Origin: Tyto alba
Taxonomy: Eukaryota > Chordata > Aves > Strigiformes > Tytonidae
Direction of reading: 5' to 3'
NCBI RefSeq assembly: GCF_018691265.1
Contig: NW_024881303.1
Coordinates: 8,983,777 to 9,047,776 of the forward strand
Length of the DNA stretch: 64,000 nucleotides
Shown one piece after another: positions 39,301 to 45,964 of this stretch (position 1 is the first letter of the stretch; each line of letters begins with the position of its first letter). The position numbers and the translations under genes were made by a program. The notes beneath the pieces were generated by a model. It saw only the letters and a program-made list of their open reading frames with translations, was not told where the DNA came from and did not search any database.

Positions 39301-41318
39301 AAGAGTAAAGGTATTTATAAAAGACTGACTTAAAACTTAAGTACTTCTACCTTCATAAGCAGAAAAAAAGAACCATTAACTCTGGCAATAGGAAAAGCTT
39401 CAGCACCACGAGGCTGGTGCAGAGAGGTTGTGCAGTCTCTGTCCTTCAGGGCTTTGGAGAGCAGACAGGATAAAGCTTTGAGTAAGGCTTTCGGTGCGGT
39501 CTCATAGCTGACCTTGCTTTGAGCAGGAGGTTGGACAAGATGAACTTCTGAGGTCGCTTCCAACCTGAATTATCCTACAATCCACACCAAGTATCAGGCT
39601 AGGAGTGCGTAACCAACACGTAGGTGTTGTAGTCCTTATCCTGAGAGCTGTCAGATAGAGATTTTTTTTTCAAGTTAATACCTGTACACACCTGCTCCAT
39701 CGTAATTCCTTCAGGTTGTGAATAGTAAAACATTTCTTTATGCTGGGGAATCGGGGCGTCTGTTTACCACTGGTCATGCACACCTGAAGAGGCAGTGGGC
39801 TGTGCACCTGCAGAGGGGCAATGGAAGATGGCTCCTTGCGCTTCATCTGTTGTGAGTTTTGAACGTGCATTTTAAAGAGGGAGGTGTGGTTACCTTTTAG
39901 GATGCCAGAGCATTCCTGCTAGTTCCAGAAGACTTGGACTCAGGAGTCTATAATCCAGTCGCAGCGAAATCCAGCCCTGCTGTGAAGGCGGCAAGTATTT
40001 TTTTCTAGTGTTTTGCTATCAGCATGCAGCATATTTTGACACATTTAGCCTGAAAGTTCCTCAGATGTAATCATTTTACCTTTTAGATGCATGTACCTCA
40101 TTACAGAATTTACAGCAGGACTTTAAAGTCTACAACTGTCTTTTTTGAGAAAGAAAAATTCTTTATAGTTTCTGAAACCTGGATACTCAAAGTTTTTTCT
40201 CTCAGCAGATCACCATGAGGAGAACTTCAGATGGAAGAAACAGCAGCAGCACAAGGTATTATTTTATATTTGCCTGATCTTTTGAAGGATAGTGAAAATG
40301 GCAGAGGAGAGCCGAGTGCCAGCAGAAACCTGGGCAGCTGTTCCTCCTGGGCTGACATACGGGTGGAGGCGATTTCCGCCTACCTGTGGTATCTCCTCCC
40401 CTGCCAGCTCTGGGCTGCACCTTGGCGAGTGGTTTCCTCTAGCACTCTGCTCACAGCCCTCCGCACCAGTGTCCAACCCTGGCTTGTCTTTACTCTGGAG
40501 AAAATATTTTTTTGTGCTAAATGGGGGAAGACTGAAGTTTTAAATCTTCCTTTAATTCCACCGGCATACCTGGAACAAGAAACTTGCAGCTTAGAGCCAC
40601 TTGTTACAACCAGACCGGGAAAGACAAAGGGAGAACTTCACCCGCAGCCATCAGGGCCTCCTCAAGGGACCGATCTCAGGGTGCCAAGGCAGAGAGCCTC
40701 ATCAGCCAGGGTAGCGGCTTTCCGTTGTACTTCAGCATGCGTTTAGCATGCTTTGTTTGTCTCCTGGGAAGAGTTAGGTTTGCATCGTAAAATAGTAGAA
40801 AAAAGCACTGATCTAAGCTATTACAAATAAATGTTTCTTCTTCAGTAGCAGGGACGGTAAAGCCAAACCAGGAGCTGGCTTCCCACTGAGCAACCTTGCA
40901 TGCTTTCCAGTTGCAGTTGAAGTGTTTAATGTGCAGCGCGTTTTCCCGTAGATCACAGCCCTGCATCTTGGAAGGGTGATGTGAACCCTAGAGAAGGGGT
41001 TAAAATAACTTGTTTAATTCAAACTCTAAACGGCCTCTTTTTTTCTGTTGTTTGTTTTTTTTTTTTTTCTTCCCTTTTTTTCTCCTTTTCAGAGATGAAA
41101 GCCATCCACAACCTCTGCAAGCAATCCCTCGGTCTCCCTCATTCTTTTACCGTGTACTACGAGCAGCTTTACCTCTTCAGTTGTTCTTTCTACTGCTTTT
41201 ACTCCTGGCTTGCATGATTCCATCTTCTGAGGAAGACTACAGCTGCACCCAGGCAAACAACTTTGCCCGTTCTTTCTATCCTATGCTGCGATACACCAAC
41301 GGGCCTCCACCAACTTAG
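155..41318 (+). CDS. SYNE2: SYNE2 (nesprin-2), 3' part: spectrin repeats and KASH domain
   Basis: Nesprin-2 spans the outer nuclear membrane and links SUN proteins in the perinuclear space to cytoplasmic actin, kinesin and dynein (LINC complex). Seen here: 22 constitutive exons plus one cassette join in frame for about 1,233 residues. Exons A to L (155-30563) give spectrin-repeat helices with the usual W and heptad leucines; exons M, O and P give an acidic Ser-rich linker; exons Q to T give the last repeats; U and V a short linker; W the KASH domain. The tail ending ARSFYPMLRYTNGPPPT, with SEEDYSCTQ before it, is the nesprin-2 form rather than nesprin-1 (which ends PPPL). The neighbouring ESR2 gene agrees. 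The human giant isoform is about 6,900 residues, so roughly the last 18% lies here and the rest is upstream of the window. No stop or frameshift was found. Exon edges were set by splice motifs and phase continuity. Confidence 0.97.
390..1801 (+). other. SYNE2: SYNE2 intron A/B (phase 0)
   Basis: 1.4 kb of AT-rich intron. Short open frames around 690-1030 occur on both strands in a locally GC-rich patch and show no recognisable protein. The acceptor is tttttttttcttttgaag. Confidence 0.8.
1802..1996 (+). CDS. SYNE2: SYNE2 exon B, spectrin repeat
   Basis: 65 codons beginning SKAVILQRWQAMY and ending KMQLSSTLQ before donor CAG|gtagat. The pattern of W and heptad leucines (ELSQLQQSWGDTQ) is spectrin-repeat helix B-C. 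The acceptor has overlapping AGs (aagag); use of the first keeps phase 0 with exon A. Confidence 0.92.
1997..2770 (+). other. SYNE2: SYNE2 intron B/C (phase 0)
   Basis: 0.8 kb. The frame of exon B stays open for 39 more codons past its donor. Nothing else recognised. Confidence 0.8.
2771..2896 (+). CDS. SYNE2: SYNE2 exon C, spectrin repeat
   Basis: 42 codons starting SWDCCEKQTKELESRL and ending YKAKEHIK, flanked by acceptor ccttgagcag and donor AAG|gtattg. A charged coiled segment typical of spectrin helices, phase 0 on both sides. Confidence 0.92.
2897..4639 (+). other. SYNE2: SYNE2 intron C/D with poly-A tract and an upstream alternative acceptor
   Basis: 1.7 kb. A run of 20 A lies at 4405-4424, followed by a GC-rich, pyrimidine-rich stretch (4430-4558) that ends in a strong acceptor at 4557-4558. 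Using that acceptor would lengthen exon D by 27 in-frame codons (see findings). Confidence 0.75.
4405..4424 (+). repeat. A(20) homopolymer
   Basis: Twenty consecutive A residues inside the SYNE2 intron before exon D. No retrocopy sequence is recognisable upstream of it. Confidence 0.9.
4640..4795 (+). CDS. SYNE2: SYNE2 exon D, spectrin repeat
   Basis: 52 codons starting ELEQSLADWAHNMKEL and ending QWEELCLR, donor CGG|gtaagt. The start at 4640 follows acceptor tttccatgcag and matches how I remember the mammalian protein running on from exon C. An in-frame ATG sits just before this acceptor (4634) and a second, stronger-looking acceptor lies 81 nt upstream at 4558; both keep the same frame. 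Confidence 0.9.
4796..8371 (+). other. SYNE2: SYNE2 intron D/E (phase 0)
   Basis: 3.6 kb, mostly AT-rich, with a short (AT)-rich tract near 8023-8042. No exon, RNA gene or recognisable transposon seen. Confidence 0.7.
8372..8530 (+). CDS. SYNE2: SYNE2 exon E, spectrin repeat
   Basis: 53 codons starting VSLRKQEIEDRLNAWIVF and ending DKLQK; acceptor tatccatag, donor AAG|gtaagt. Very close to the mammalian nesprin-2 segment (RKQEIEDRLN, FNEKNKEL). Confidence 0.96.
8531..9500 (+). other. SYNE2: SYNE2 intron E/F (phase 0) with a (TTTGG) repeat
   Basis: 1.0 kb. Contains a short pentanucleotide tandem repeat at 9425-9450. Otherwise nothing recognised. Confidence 0.75.
9425..9450 (+). repeat. (GGTTT)n microsatellite
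   Basis: About five tandem copies of GGTTT, 50 bp upstream of exon F. Confidence 0.9.
9501..9667 (+). CDS. SYNE2: SYNE2 exon F, spectrin repeat
   Basis: 55 codons plus two bases of a split Arg codon (cg|g). Starts DCMEEINLFSENKLHL and ends HLFDVIGSR with exon G. KINDRWQHL is a classic spectrin helix C motif. Donor cg|gtaaga gives a phase 2 intron. Confidence 0.96.
11446..11450. repeat. Target-site duplication, left copy (CACAT)
   Basis: Five bases identical to 12523-12527 on the other side of the LTR. Confidence 0.85.
11451..12522 (+). mobile_element. Solo LTR of an endogenous retrovirus
   Basis: A 1,072-bp element bounded by TGTCCTGGGTT at the left and AACCAGGACA at the right, that is, TG...CA ends inside a near-perfect terminal inverted repeat. 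It is flanked by a perfect 5-bp direct repeat (CACAT). A TATA-like TATTTAA lies at about 11608 and an AATAAA at 12328-12333, both on +, which suggests + orientation. There is no gag, pol or env sequence beside it, so it is best read as a solo LTR left after recombination between two LTRs. The 5-bp duplication fits ERVL-like elements better than 6-bp ERVK types, but the family is not settled. Confidence 0.85.
12523..12527. repeat. Target-site duplication, right copy (CACAT)
   Basis: Exact copy of 11446-11450, directly after the LTR end. Confidence 0.85.
17160..17700 (+). promoter_or_regulatory. CpG-rich intronic patch, candidate internal SYNE2 promoter
   Basis: About 540 bp in an otherwise CpG-poor 13.6-kb intron carry many CpGs, densest at 17520-17660. 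A TATA-like AATAAATAG lies at 17368-17376. About 110 bp downstream is a strong donor motif (ACC|gtaagt at 17484/17485). Nesprin genes are known to make short C-terminal isoforms from internal promoters, so this position is plausible. Promoter activity is inferred, not shown. Confidence 0.35.
17400..17484 (+). other. Candidate alternative first exon of a short nesprin-2 isoform
   Basis: The 3' edge is the donor at 17485. An ATG at 17465 with G at -3 and G at +4 (good Kozak context) reads MVFSCE and then two bases (cc). Joined to exon G these complete Pro and continue VKKLKETF in the correct nesprin-2 frame. The 5' edge is only a guess from the TATA-like box. An earlier ATG at 17407 is in another frame and would have to be bypassed. 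The predicted product would be about 894 residues, in the size range of known short nesprin-2 isoforms. Confidence 0.25.
23226..23388 (+). CDS. SYNE2: SYNE2 exon G, spectrin repeat
   Basis: One base finishing the split codon plus 54 codons: VKKLKETFAFIQLLDKNM to QKRLAEQQ. Contains the spectrin helix A motif NLRTWLARIESEL. Acceptor tggtttgcttag, donor CAG|gtggga. Confidence 0.96.
23389..26903 (+). other. SYNE2: SYNE2 intron G/H (phase 0)
   Basis: 3.5 kb; an A-rich run at 24989-24999. No recognisable exon or mobile element. Confidence 0.75.
26904..27091 (+). CDS. SYNE2: SYNE2 exon H, spectrin repeat
   Basis: 62 codons plus two bases (aa). Starts DLQRDIEQHTAGVESVF and includes SLDRRWRNICAMSMERRM. 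Donor aa|gtaagt lies so that the next exon supplies the last base of Lys. Acceptor gccaatggcag. Confidence 0.96.
27248..27398 (+). CDS. SYNE2: SYNE2 exon I, spectrin repeat
   Basis: One base plus 50 codons: IEETWRLWQRFLDDYSRF to AKEELKKFE. Separated from exon H by an intron of only 156 nt. Donor GAG|gtgaag. Confidence 0.96.
27399..27870 (+). other. SYNE2: SYNE2 intron I/J (phase 0)
   Basis: 0.5 kb with a T-rich run at 27680-27695. Nothing else seen. Confidence 0.8.
27871..28053 (+). CDS. SYNE2: SYNE2 exon J, spectrin repeat
   Basis: 61 codons: AFQRHIHERLTQLELINKQY to AAILRRLK, with helix C motif NQRWDNLQKRV. Acceptor tgccttgcag, donor AAG|gtaatt. Nearly identical to the mammalian protein. 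Confidence 0.97.
28054..29328 (+). other. SYNE2: SYNE2 intron J/K (phase 0)
   Basis: 1.3 kb, no recognisable element. Confidence 0.8.
29329..29466 (+). CDS. SYNE2: SYNE2 exon K, spectrin repeat
   Basis: 46 codons: HFTNRRDEFEGTRESILVWL to DDKMRQLN. Acceptor cttcctattcag, donor AAT|gtacgt. Confidence 0.97.
29467..30368 (+). other. SYNE2: SYNE2 intron K/L (phase 0)
   Basis: 0.9 kb, nothing recognised. Confidence 0.8.
30369..30563 (+). CDS. SYNE2: SYNE2 exon L, spectrin repeat
   Basis: 65 codons: GFQQEITLNTNKIDQLIVFG to RFHQRLTSRHP. It ends the spectrin-repeat block before the acidic linker. Acceptor ttccaaatag, donor CCT|gtaaga. Confidence 0.97.
30564..31408 (+). other. SYNE2: SYNE2 intron L/M (phase 0)
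   Basis: 0.8 kb, T-rich around 30838-30880; nothing recognised. Confidence 0.8.
31409..31691 (+). CDS. SYNE2: SYNE2 exon M, acidic Ser-rich linker
   Basis: 94 codons plus one base. Starts GLDDEKETSENETDPEDSRE and contains CETPVSVDSIPLEWDHTGDV, then an acidic HEDEEE run before YYSALSG. This non-helical linker separates the spectrin blocks and is well conserved with mammals. It ends phase 1 (g|gtgaga), the phase needed for the optional cassette that follows. Confidence 0.97.
31692..32049 (+). other. SYNE2: SYNE2 intron M/N (phase 1)
   Basis: 0.36 kb upstream of the cassette exon, ending in the strong acceptor attcttttttcag. Confidence 0.8.
32050..32118 (+). CDS. SYNE2: SYNE2 exon N, alternative 'DV23' cassette
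   Basis: Exactly 69 nt, phase 1 on both sides, so it can be included or skipped without a frame change. With the flanking bases it reads DVEITENPEAYLKMTTKTLK then ATS. A 23-residue insert starting DVE is known in mammalian nesprins as the DV23 exon, reported to be muscle-enriched. Acceptor ttttttcag, donor ctg|gtaggc (the donor is weaker than those of the neighbouring exons, which fits regulated inclusion). Confidence 0.9.
32119..32920 (+). other. SYNE2: SYNE2 intron N/O (phase 1)
   Basis: 0.8 kb. No exon or repeat recognised; open frames here are chance. Confidence 0.8.
32921..33057 (+). CDS. SYNE2: SYNE2 exon O, linker
   Basis: Two bases completing Gly plus 45 codons: KSVSEAHPWHSPDSPVCRKH to TSTPYKPDY. 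Matches the mammalian HSWHVPDSPSC...STPYKPPY pattern. Joins equally well to exon M or exon N. Donor TAT|gtgagt. Confidence 0.95.
33058..33987 (+). other. SYNE2: SYNE2 intron O/P (phase 0)
   Basis: 0.9 kb, nothing recognised. Confidence 0.8.
33988..34117 (+). CDS. SYNE2: SYNE2 exon P, linker
   Basis: 43 codons plus one base: VKQLSPASSSSINKEKITCA to ELVNIAAAEKQS(G). A divergent low-complexity linker. It is placed by acceptor tgtcattccag, donor cag|gtacag and the phase fit with exons O and Q rather than by strong similarity. Confidence 0.85.
34118..35293 (+). other. SYNE2: SYNE2 intron P/Q (phase 1)
   Basis: 1.2 kb, nothing recognised. Confidence 0.8.
35294..35505 (+). CDS. SYNE2: SYNE2 exon Q, membrane-proximal spectrin repeat
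   Basis: Two bases plus 70 codons: IIDRWELIQAQDLRNKLRMK to QRVKKLK. Contains WQQLNSDLSDVSAWLDKTEEE, the helix A of the repeat nearest the membrane block. Acceptor cgtttgtag, donor AAA|gtaagt. Confidence 0.96.
35506..37864 (+). other. SYNE2: SYNE2 intron Q/R (phase 0) with a hAT-like element
   Basis: 2.4 kb. It carries a short candidate DNA transposon (36937-37098), and a G-rich tract at 35828-35841. No exon recognised. Confidence 0.75.
36937..37098. mobile_element. hAT-type non-autonomous DNA transposon (candidate)
   Basis: The left end cagtggttttcaacaagtgg resembles hAT/Charlie ends. The right end (cccacaacttgaaaaagactg) is its imperfect inverted repeat. The 162-bp spacing fits a miniature element. 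An 8-bp target duplication is not clear (ATTTATAC against AGTACCCT), which may mean old age or that the call is wrong. Confidence 0.45.
37865..38065 (+). CDS. SYNE2: SYNE2 exon R, spectrin repeat
   Basis: 67 codons: DMLKAFDNYKAVVLSVNLSI to QQALLHCQ. Acceptor tttctaccag, donor CAG|gtgcat. Helix C motif VNLHWEKATHALDNW. Confidence 0.96.
38066..38428 (+). other. SYNE2: SYNE2 intron R/S (phase 0)
   Basis: 0.36 kb, nothing recognised. Confidence 0.8.
38429..38557 (+). CDS. SYNE2: SYNE2 exon S, spectrin repeat
   Basis: 43 codons: DFHDQSQKLILWLSSADSRR to ILECQKELM. Acceptor tgcttctttag, donor ATG|gtgagt. Confidence 0.95.
38558..39051 (+). other. SYNE2: SYNE2 intron S/T (phase 0)
   Basis: 0.5 kb, nothing recognised. 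Ends tttgttctaag. Confidence 0.8.
39052..39240 (+). CDS. SYNE2: SYNE2 exon T, last spectrin helix
   Basis: 63 codons: QLEKELLEQQLKVNSLQELT to LKTIQGNL. Contains ADEKVHVIGKKLKQLIEQVS, close to the mammalian AEEKVHVIEKKLKQL segment. Donor CTG|gtgagt. Confidence 0.96.
39241..39900 (+). other. SYNE2: SYNE2 intron T/U (phase 0) with a CR1 remnant
   Basis: 0.66 kb; about a quarter of it is a truncated CR1 3' end, listed separately. Confidence 0.8.
39401..39582 (+). mobile_element. CR1 LINE, 3' fragment
   Basis: About 180 bp matching the end of CR1: gagaggttgtgcagtctctg, then gaggttggacaagatgaact, then cgcttccaacctgaattatc. 5'-truncated and degenerate, + orientation. Confidence 0.8.
39901..39990 (+). 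CDS. SYNE2: SYNE2 exon U, pre-KASH linker, GC splice donor
   Basis: 30 codons: DARAFLLVPEDLDSGVYNPV to SSPAVKA. Exon V is phase 0, so this exon must end on a codon boundary. The only donor that does so is GCG|gcaagt, a GC donor with an otherwise perfect consensus. The nearby GT (gcaa|gtattt) would shift the frame. Acceptor taccttttag. Confidence 0.85.
39991..40205 (+). other. SYNE2: SYNE2 GC-AG intron U/V (phase 0)
   Basis: 215 nt from GC donor to the first AG of a ctcagcag tandem acceptor; use of the second AG would extend it by 3 nt and drop one Gln. Confidence 0.8.
40206..40255 (+). CDS. SYNE2: SYNE2 exon V, pre-KASH linker
   Basis: 16 codons plus two bases: QITMRRTSDGRNSSST(R). The tandem acceptor ctcag|cag| allows the first Gln to be kept or dropped. 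Keeping it aligns with mammalian QFRAVRTTEG residue for residue. Donor aag|gtattt, phase 2. Confidence 0.85.
40256..41092 (+). other. SYNE2: SYNE2 intron V/W (phase 2)
   Basis: 0.84 kb. The frame of exon V closes within the intron. Another frame is open from 40231 to 40746 but resembles no protein. The end is an exceptionally long pyrimidine tract (about 41036-41090) before the KASH exon. Confidence 0.8.
41093..41318 (+). CDS. SYNE2: SYNE2 exon W, KASH domain and stop
   Basis: One base completing Arg, then 74 codons and TAG. Reads DESHPQPLQAIPRSPSFFYR, then the membrane segment LPLQLFFLLLLLLACMI, then a 32-residue perinuclear tail with SEEDYSCTQANNF and the end YTNGPPPT. In the family, the PPPT end inserts into the SUN trimer pocket and the Cys can form a disulphide with SUN. 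The tail is complete and apparently functional. Confidence 0.98.
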
Positions 41319-42290
41319 AAAGCAGCCCACGAATCTTCAGTTAAACCAATACACACTGTCTGCGGTGTTTTCTTCATTCTGGTAGCACCAATCAAGCAGT
41401 GATGTCACATAATTAAATACAGAAACTTTTGTGCTGCTAGTTCCCCAAACCAGCCACTACAGCACCCTCCAGCCTACACACCTCTGCACAGGTTGCTGCT
41501 GTTGCAGGGAATGTGTTAAATTTCACATCTCAAAATGCGTCCCTTGACAAAATTTCAGCATTTTTGTACGGAAAAAACCCTTTTTCTATAGATTTTTAAA
41601 CTGTAAGCGACACACTTTATACTTTGATGCAATAGGTACACTATTTTATAGGTGCAGTGCTCCTAAGCTTGCAAGGTGATTGAATACTGAGTTATTAGAT
41701 GCAGAAACTACATCACAGTAATCTTAAACACAGCGTGACAGCCCAGCGGTTGAAGAGGCACCTTGACTGAACTGATGACTGCACACACTTCACGTTAGCT
41801 GTCTCTTTTGGGACTGCAGTCACTTGCTGGAAACAAAACAATCCACATCTTTTTGAGTCTTTGTTACTGTATTTTATTCATCTAACACATTGAATAAGAG
41901 GATGCATGTTTGTTTTGTTTCACATAGAGTGTTCTAGGGGTTAGGATTGCTGTGTTGTCTTTTTATACCACCTTTGAAATAAGAAATTGTTGCATTGCAT
42001 GGAAATGGTTTATAATGCACATATTTTCTAGATGAACATGATTATGTAGACTATCCCTGATGTATACAAATAATGTAATGACTTTTTTTAATGAAAGATT
42101 TTTTCAGTTTTTAACCTGCTGAATAGTGTACAGTATCTTGGGAGAGAACTGTGCATTTTTATAAGCTTCGTTTTTAAAATGAAACTGACACTTGGGCAGT
42201 GGGTAGCGACCCCCTGTGTACAGTCAGCGTTGCCGCTGCTTCTCGGTTGTACAGTTTGAGGACTGTCATTAAAATTTTGCCAACGTCTGC
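41319..42290 (+). other. SYNE2: SYNE2 3' UTR (approximate end)
   Basis: About 1 kb of AT-rich sequence after the stop codon. The end is estimated from the poly(A) signal below, so the UTR could be longer. Confidence 0.6.
42268..42273 (+). terminator. SYNE2: Candidate SYNE2 poly(A) signal ATTAAA
   Basis: ATTAAA followed 25-40 nt later by GU-rich sequence (gtcggtgtgtctagtgg). A second ATTAAA lies at 42438-42443. Neither can be proven without transcript data. Confidence 0.45.
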
Positions 42291-43059
42291 AGGGACTGTC
42301 GGTGTGTCTAGTGGGGGGCAGCCAGCCCTGTGTTCCACCAGTGCTGACCCTGCCCCTCCGAGGGAGGTCAGCTTATTTGCGTGGTAACGCGAGGGGGTCA
42401 GCAGAAGCACAACCCCTCCAGCTTGTCAGAGCAAGAGATTAAAAATTTAGAAGTGGAGCACGTGTTTGGTGGCACAGACCCTTTTCTTTGCAACTGGCTG
42501 TAAGTTCCTGGAGGAGGAATACAAAGTTGAACCAACTACTGCTTATGACTAGTTTGGAATGCTGGACTATTTCCCCACCCTGGAACTGATTTTCTAAACC
42601 AAGAGTTGCGGCAGTGCTGGAGCGGGGAAGCGCACGTCGAGGAGAACTCAGTGCGAGAGTAAGGGCTTTTGTTGGACACTAAGAATGATTGTGTTTGGTT
42701 GCAGTGAAAATTGCCAGGGAATTAGCCAATTTCTTTAATACTCACCTATAGAAAATAGGATTTATGATTAGCCTGCGAGAATTCTCCCACCTTTTCTATA
42801 CTGGTCACCACTGGTGGTTGCTCATCCCCCGTCTCCTGGCAGGGGGATTTATGAAGCAAGTGACTTTGCATTCTTACATCCAGACGGTCCCTGTAGCAAA
42901 CCAACAGCTTCTTCCCAACCACGGTGGTAGAGACAGCGTGGTTTCTTTCCAGGATATTAAACTAAACTAATAGTTGAACGGTGAGGCAGGTCGCTGCAAG
43001 GTTAGCAAAGCTTGCAAAGTTGGCACGATGCTTTAGCTTTACAACTTGGCACTTCCTAG

Positions 43060-43290
43060 TAGTGGTACGGTGCAGTGGTGCGCCCGGGCGCGGCCGGGTA
43101 CGGCAGCCCCCTGCCCACGCGTCTGCCCGCGGGCCGAGCGCAGCGCCCGGGCTCCAGCTGCTGCCCGCCCCGAAGGCAGCGCGCCGCTCCGCCGCGCTCA
43201 CGCCGTGGAGCCAGGCTTGTGCTCCAGCCACCGATTTCACAGCTACAGCTCAGCCAGAAGTGCTGCATCCGGAGATAAATGATGGGTCCC
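43060..43290. promoter_or_regulatory. CpG-dense patch downstream of SYNE2
   Basis: By eye about 26 CpGs in roughly 210 bp, in surroundings that are CpG-poor and AT-rich. Frames are open on both strands here, as expected from base composition alone. It could be an orphan CpG island, an enhancer or a promoter of a noncoding RNA; function is unknown. Confidence 0.4.
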
Positions 43291-43881
43291 TCCCCACCCA
43301 GTGCTGCACGACGACACACACGCTCTCCTCTCTCCCTCTGCCATCATTATTTTGTATTTCAAAAGCAATTACTTTCAGATGGAGCTCATTTAAGTTTCTG
43401 TCTCTGTAGAAGTCAGCCAACTCCAACCATTATTTCATTGCCAGGTTGTCACAAATGCCCATGCAAACCTTTCTGCCAAGAACTAATAGTCAGTTGCTGA
43501 CATGATATTCAGTTCTTCTGCCATTAAAGAACCTATGCAGGGGAAAAAATTTTGAACAATGTTAAAAGGTCTAAAGAAATTTCATAGCCTGCAATTTCCT
43601 TTCATTATGTACAGTTACATCAAATTGTTGAGCTGATGTAATATATAAAATGAGGAGCTTTCATGACATTATCACAAAAGGTCACCAAAAAAAAAGTCTG
43701 GGAAAATAACTTAAATGTTTTTTCCCTCAAACCTATTTTAAATCATTTTACTTCCAGTTGATTATAACCACTGCACTGTAGGCTGACACCGAAGTCTGCT
43801 TCAAACAAGTCATTATACATACCTACCCATTTCTTAGGGTCATCTTTTGCTCAGGACTGGGTTGTTAGTGTTCAGTGAAAG

Positions 43882-43905
43882 AAAAAAAAAAAAAAAAAAA
43901 AAAAA
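43882..43905 (+). repeat. A(24) homopolymer
   Basis: Twenty-four consecutive A residues in the intergenic region; no retrocopy recognised upstream. Confidence 0.9.
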
Positions 43906-45879
43906 CAAACGTGTAAGAGCAAAAGCGAGAGCAAACATGCACATGTGCACTTTTGCACAGGCATTGCATGTCGGAGTGAAACCAGGCCAAAACTAGTCCT
44001 GCATTGAAGCCTTTACTTCTTTGGCAGAGATGAGACCTCAGTCTGTTTTCAGCTATACCTGCCCCGTCCCCCCAAAATAGTCAACGAACTCTGCTGGCAC
44101 GGGAAGGAGAGGACGGACTGGTGTGACTTGTTGGTCCCTGAACCACAAGGGCACAACCTCCATCCTCTGTAGTCGCTCAGTGCTGGGAAATGTCCCAAGA
44201 ACTCGAGTTACCTGACAGATCGACCCCCAGCTCGTGGCGCGGCGCCGACACCCTGATCACACACTTCAACTGCTCCTGAACCCCGGCTGAGCTCGGTGAC
44301 GGGAACGAAATGAACAAAAAGCCATCTAGTTGTGTTTCATGGTACCTGTTGATTCAGCCACAAGAGTCTACAGCTGAATGAACCGCACAAGTACTGTTGG
44401 TTCACAGAACTAAAGAGAGAGAGGGAGGAGTTGGGGGGAGGGATTCGCATTAGTAACACACATATAAAGTACTTTAAAAGGCACCAACTTCAGTCATAAA
44501 CCTGCTCCCATTCCAAACTTGCAGTGAGGGTGAAATGTTTCAACTAAAACCACAGATAAAATAGGACTCAAAATTCTGGGGAAAACGGATATAGGAAATG
44601 TGCAGTCAGCACTGTTCATGGCTGTGCCGGCTTCTTAGTGCGTGACATGATGGTAACTGAAGAAGGTTTTGTCTTTTGAGGCAGTAGCAGCAGAAGTTGG
44701 CATCTTTATAGCATAGCAATCTTGTTTTCTTCATGCACTTAAATTGAAATTGTTGACACTCAACAGTGCATGAGGAGTGTAGGTGACTCCTACTGGTAAA
44801 CACGGAAAGAGTTAAAAAATATCCAGATCATAAATAAAATGAAGTCTTGACTATGAAACAGTGTGCCATGTAACTCACCACACTTCAGTTCAGTAGTAGA
44901 ACACTGAGAAAATTAAGGTAGATAATACTCTGTATGTTATCAATCCGCTTTCTTTTCATATTCCCAACACACTTTAGGCACTGGGTCAGCACAACAGACA
45001 CCCACGTCCTTAACTGCTTTGCTGAATTGTTCTCTCACAGGACATAAATAACGTCAAACGATTTCTTCTGAGCTGAATGGTGGTGATAGCAAAGGCGTTT
45101 CCATGACTTCCAGCTCTGAGCATGGAAGGATCGAAGGACAGTGCACGGCTGAAGGAAATGGTGCAGCCTACAGCTGGGCTGAGGCTGAGAGCAGCTGGGT
45201 CGGGGGTGACTGTCCTTGACCGTGCTTGCTTAGAGCAGCCAGGGTCAGGGGTTAGACGCTACTCTGCTACCCAAAGAGCTGGACAGAGTATAGTGATATA
45301 TGTTGAATATATAGATATGATCGGTATTCAGCCCTATTAAACTAATTCCTGTGGCAGGCCCTTAGACTGTGCTCACTTTAAGGCACCGCAGACAAAGCCG
45401 TGCATATCCATACTTTGTTTTTAACTTTACCTCTCAGGGTGAGAGCCACCTGTCTCCCTTGGGCACTTACCTTGGTGGGGAAGGGAGGGAAGGGAGGCAG
45501 TGCCGTCTATCATCAGTGCGCTCGCTGTGCAAAGATCAAAATAGACCCATAATCACAGCCACGGTTTTAATACAGGTGGGTTAAAGCACGTTGTGGGAAA
45601 GAGCAGCTATTTCATCAGTGCGCCGGTATTTTCTATTATTTGGACAAAGGAACAACCTTGGACGCACAAAAGCAGGTTCTCTGGGCCAATTTTTAAAAAA
45701 AGCATTCGGGTCCAGCTTCACGGGCAGAGCTCAGGCTTCCTTCCCGTGTACAGAGCCCCCGGCAGCAGCAGCAGCTTTGGGCCCCCCACGACCCCACCCC
45801 GGCCACGGCCACCAGCGGTGCTCGGCACGCTCGGGCTGACCTTCCACATGACACACTTGCGCCAATTTATACACACGTG

Positions 45880-45925
45880 TACATATGTACATATTTATAT
45901 ATACACATAGCTGTATCTACACATA
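45880..45925. repeat. Imperfect AC/AT-rich tandem repeat
   Basis: Alternating purine-pyrimidine sequence with repeated acatatgtacat-like units directly upstream of the CR1 copy. Confidence 0.7.
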
Positions 45926-45964
45926 CGTCTAAATCTTCCGCGAGCAATTCTAAATTCCATTCAC

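Larger units (their letters stand above)
42291..45964. other. Intergenic region between SYNE2 and the CR1 copy
   Basis: 3.7 kb. Holds the CpG-dense patch at 43060-43290, an A(24) tract, a G/A-rich tract at 45478-45499 and an AC/AT-rich tract at about 45880-45925. No gene recognised. Confidence 0.7.

Noticed and set aside
40231..40746. 171-codon open frame running out of exon V
   Set aside because: It is in a different frame from the nesprin-2 reading frame of exon V, and the rest is intron with no similarity to a known nesprin tail.
42981..43409. 142-codon open frame across the CpG-dense patch
   Set aside because: Open on both strands and in several frames because of GC content; Arg/Ala/Pro-rich with no domain.
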